Positions 6,739-7,868 of a stretch of 7,868 nt of DNA are shown piece after piece. Position numbers and translations under genes: made by a program. Source of the stretch: Alphaproteobacteria bacterium UBA685 (GTDB taxonomy: Bacteria > Pseudomonadota > Alphaproteobacteria > Puniceispirillales > Puniceispirillaceae); contig DBMZ01000128.1 of the NCBI GenBank assembly GCA_002299005.1, positions 2,855 through 10,722 on the forward strand, in the 5' to 3' direction. Under the pieces are notes generated by a model that did no database searches, was not told where the DNA came from, and saw nothing but the letters and a program-made list of their open reading frames with translations. The stretch's first letter is position 1. Every line of letters begins with the position of its first letter.

Positions 6739-6791
6739 GGTGCTTGCACTTTATCCCATCAGTTAACGCGCATTAGTAAGGTCTTGCTTCT

Positions 6792-6825
6792 TTGTTGGGG
6801 GCAGGGCTCTCGGTATAAAACGAGA
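6792..6825 (+). promoter_or_regulatory. Possible internal promoter and hairpin before nuoB
   Basis: TTGTTG (6792-6797; 3 of 6) and TATAAA (6814-6819; 5 of 6) are 16 bases apart. The -10 box sits in the loop of a 5-bp hairpin formed by TCTCG (6808-6812) and CGAGA (6821-6825). No U-run follows the hairpin, so it is not a terminator. A secondary promoter or an RNA-processing site is plausible. Confidence 0.35.
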
Positions 6826-6838
6826 ATATAAAACGGGG
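6813..6838 (+). repeat. 13-base imperfect tandem repeat before nuoB
   Basis: Two adjacent 13-base units (6813-6825 and 6826-6838) agree at 10 positions and share TATAAAACG (6814-6822 and 6827-6835). The second copy supplies the GGGG used as the nuoB ribosome site. The arrangement looks like a local duplication that also doubled the -10-like TATAAA. Confidence 0.6.
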
Positions 6839-6845
6839 TGTTTCG

Positions 6846-7394
6846 ATGACACTAGGTAAATTAGATTTAAATACACCAATTCCACAAGGTCAGGATCAAG
6901 ATATGATCTTGAACGCGGTAAGTGATGAGATTGCCAATCGCGGTTTTGTCATCGCCAAAGCGGATAAGCTTTTCAACTGGGCGCGCACAGGGTCATTATG
7001 GCCAATGACTTTTGGTCTTGCATGCTGCGCTGTTGAGATGATTCACGCCGCCTCGTCTCGTTATGATATGGACCGCTATGGGATGCTTTTCCGCCCAAGC
7101 CCGCGCCAATCAGATGTGATGATTGTGGCTGGTACATTGACCAATAAAATGGCGCCAGCCTTGCGCCGTGTATATGATCAGATGCCTGAGCCTCGGTGGG
7201 TTTTATCAATGGGCTCATGCGCGAATGGTGGTGGTTATTATCACTATTCCTATGCGGTGGTCAGAGGTTGTGACCGCATTGTGCCAGTTGATGTTTATGT
7301 GCCAGGGTGCCCGCCAACCGCTGAAGCGTTGATTTACGGCCTGTTGCAATTGCAAAAGAAAATCAAGCGTACATCAACAATCGCGCGCGGCTAG
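6846..7394 (+). CDS. nuoB: NADH-quinone oxidoreductase subunit B (complex I, cluster N2 subunit)
   Basis: The 182-residue subunit carries the terminal iron-sulfur cluster N2, which passes electrons to quinone at the junction of the peripheral and membrane arms. The four expected cysteine ligands are present: the tandem Cys60-Cys61 in LACCAVEM, Cys125 in [10 protein letters not shown] and Cys155 in [11 protein letters not shown]. Cys142 in [10 protein letters not shown] is also usual. [24 protein letters not shown] and [18 protein letters not shown] are hallmark stretches. The N-terminal 20 or so residues are variable in the family. ATG at 6846 follows GGGGTG (6835-6840) at five bases. nuoC starts 19 bases after the stop codon, as expected within the operon; the 107-base gap to nuoA is not. 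Confidence 0.98.
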   Translation: MTLGKLDLNTPIPQGQDQDMILNAVSDEIANRGFVIAKADKLFNWARTGSLWPMTFGLACCAVEMIHAASSRYDMDRYGMLFRPSPRQSDVMIVAGTLTNKMAPALRRVYDQMPEPRWVLSMGSCANGGGYYHYSYAVVRGCDRIVPVDVYVPGCPPTAEALIYGLLQLQKKIKRTSTIARG

Positions 7395-7413
7395 TGAGAA
7401 GGATTTAAAGGAT

Positions 7414-7868
7414 ATGTCACAAACAAATCTTTCAACAGCTGAGCTAACATTTGATGCGCTACTGCCTCATCTTGGTGGTATGATTGAAGATGGTGCGCAC
7501 AAAGGCGGCGAATTAGTCGTTCGGTGCCAAGCTGAAAATATTATCGAGGTTTTGACCATTTTGCGTGATGAGGCTGATTTCGCCTTTGACCAGATGACAG
7601 ATTTAACCGCGGTTGATTATCCAAACCGCCCCTACCGCTTTGAGCTTGTCTATCAGCTTTTGTCGATTACGCATAACCGCAGAATGCGTGTGCTTGTTGC
7701 CCTGCCTGAGGGTGATGTGGCGCCATCTGTTCTGTCTGTGTTTAACGCGGCAAACTGGGCAGAGCGTGAAGTGTGGGATATGTTCGGCATTTTCTTTGCG
7801 GGCCATCCAGATTTACGCCGTCTGTTGACTGATTATGGTTTTGAAGGTCATCCGCTTCGCAAAGATTT
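7414..7868 (+). CDS. nuoC: NADH-quinone oxidoreductase subunit C (30-kDa subunit), N-terminal part
   Basis: The frame opens at ATG 7414 and runs off the window end, giving 151 codons. The peripheral-arm subunit of complex I is recognised from [22 protein letters not shown] and above all from the 30-kDa signature: [16 protein letters not shown], then [23 protein letters not shown]. It contacts NuoB and NuoD in the arm that leads to quinone. The start MSQTNLST follows GAGAAGGA (7396-7403) at 10 bases; a second AAAGGA at 7407-7412 is too close to the ATG to be the main site. The first 30 or so residues are variable, as is common. It is a separate nuoC as far as can be seen; fusion to nuoD would lie beyond the window. 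Confidence 0.96.
   Translation, partial: [151 protein letters not shown]

Overview
The window is a housekeeping stretch of an alphaproteobacterial chromosome. All genes lie on the + strand: tig (3' end) - clpP - clpX - lon - hup - tRNA-Val(UAC) - tRNA-Asp(GUC) - nuoA - nuoB - nuoC (5' end). The protein sequences (ClpX zinc-finger domain, Lon N-terminus, NuoC C-terminal signature) are of alphaproteobacterial type. The moderate base composition (judged by eye) and the lysine/alanine tail on trigger factor would fit a marine lineage such as SAR116 or a Rhodospirillales relative, but that placement is a guess.

Bases 1-5729 hold protein quality control plus a nucleoid protein. Trigger factor receives nascent chains at the ribosome, ClpX unfolds substrates into the ClpP chamber, Lon degrades misfolded and regulatory proteins, and HU compacts DNA. 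The order tig-clpP-clpX-lon-hup is the conserved proteobacterial one. Here the genes do not look like a single operon. Good hairpin-plus-U terminators follow tig, clpX and hup, and a weaker one follows clpP. lon is preceded by a convincing heat-shock (sigma-32) promoter and hup by a sigma-70-type promoter.

Bases 5730-6372 hold two tRNA genes, each with CCA encoded and apparently transcribed separately, followed by a roughly 210-base leader upstream of nuoA that contains two hairpins. Bases 6373-7868 begin the operon for respiratory complex I (NADH:quinone oxidoreductase): nuoA, nuoB and the start of nuoC. nuoA and nuoB are separated by an unusual 107-base gap with a hairpin, a 13-base tandem repeat and a possible promoter. 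nuoB and nuoC are only 19 bases apart.

I see no mobile element, CRISPR array, defence system or unknown protein-coding gene. The points worth a second look are the histone-like tail on trigger factor, the heat-shock promoter confined to lon, a possible structural switch in the hup leader, the wobble-rich acceptor stem of tRNA-Asp, and the nuoA-nuoB gap.
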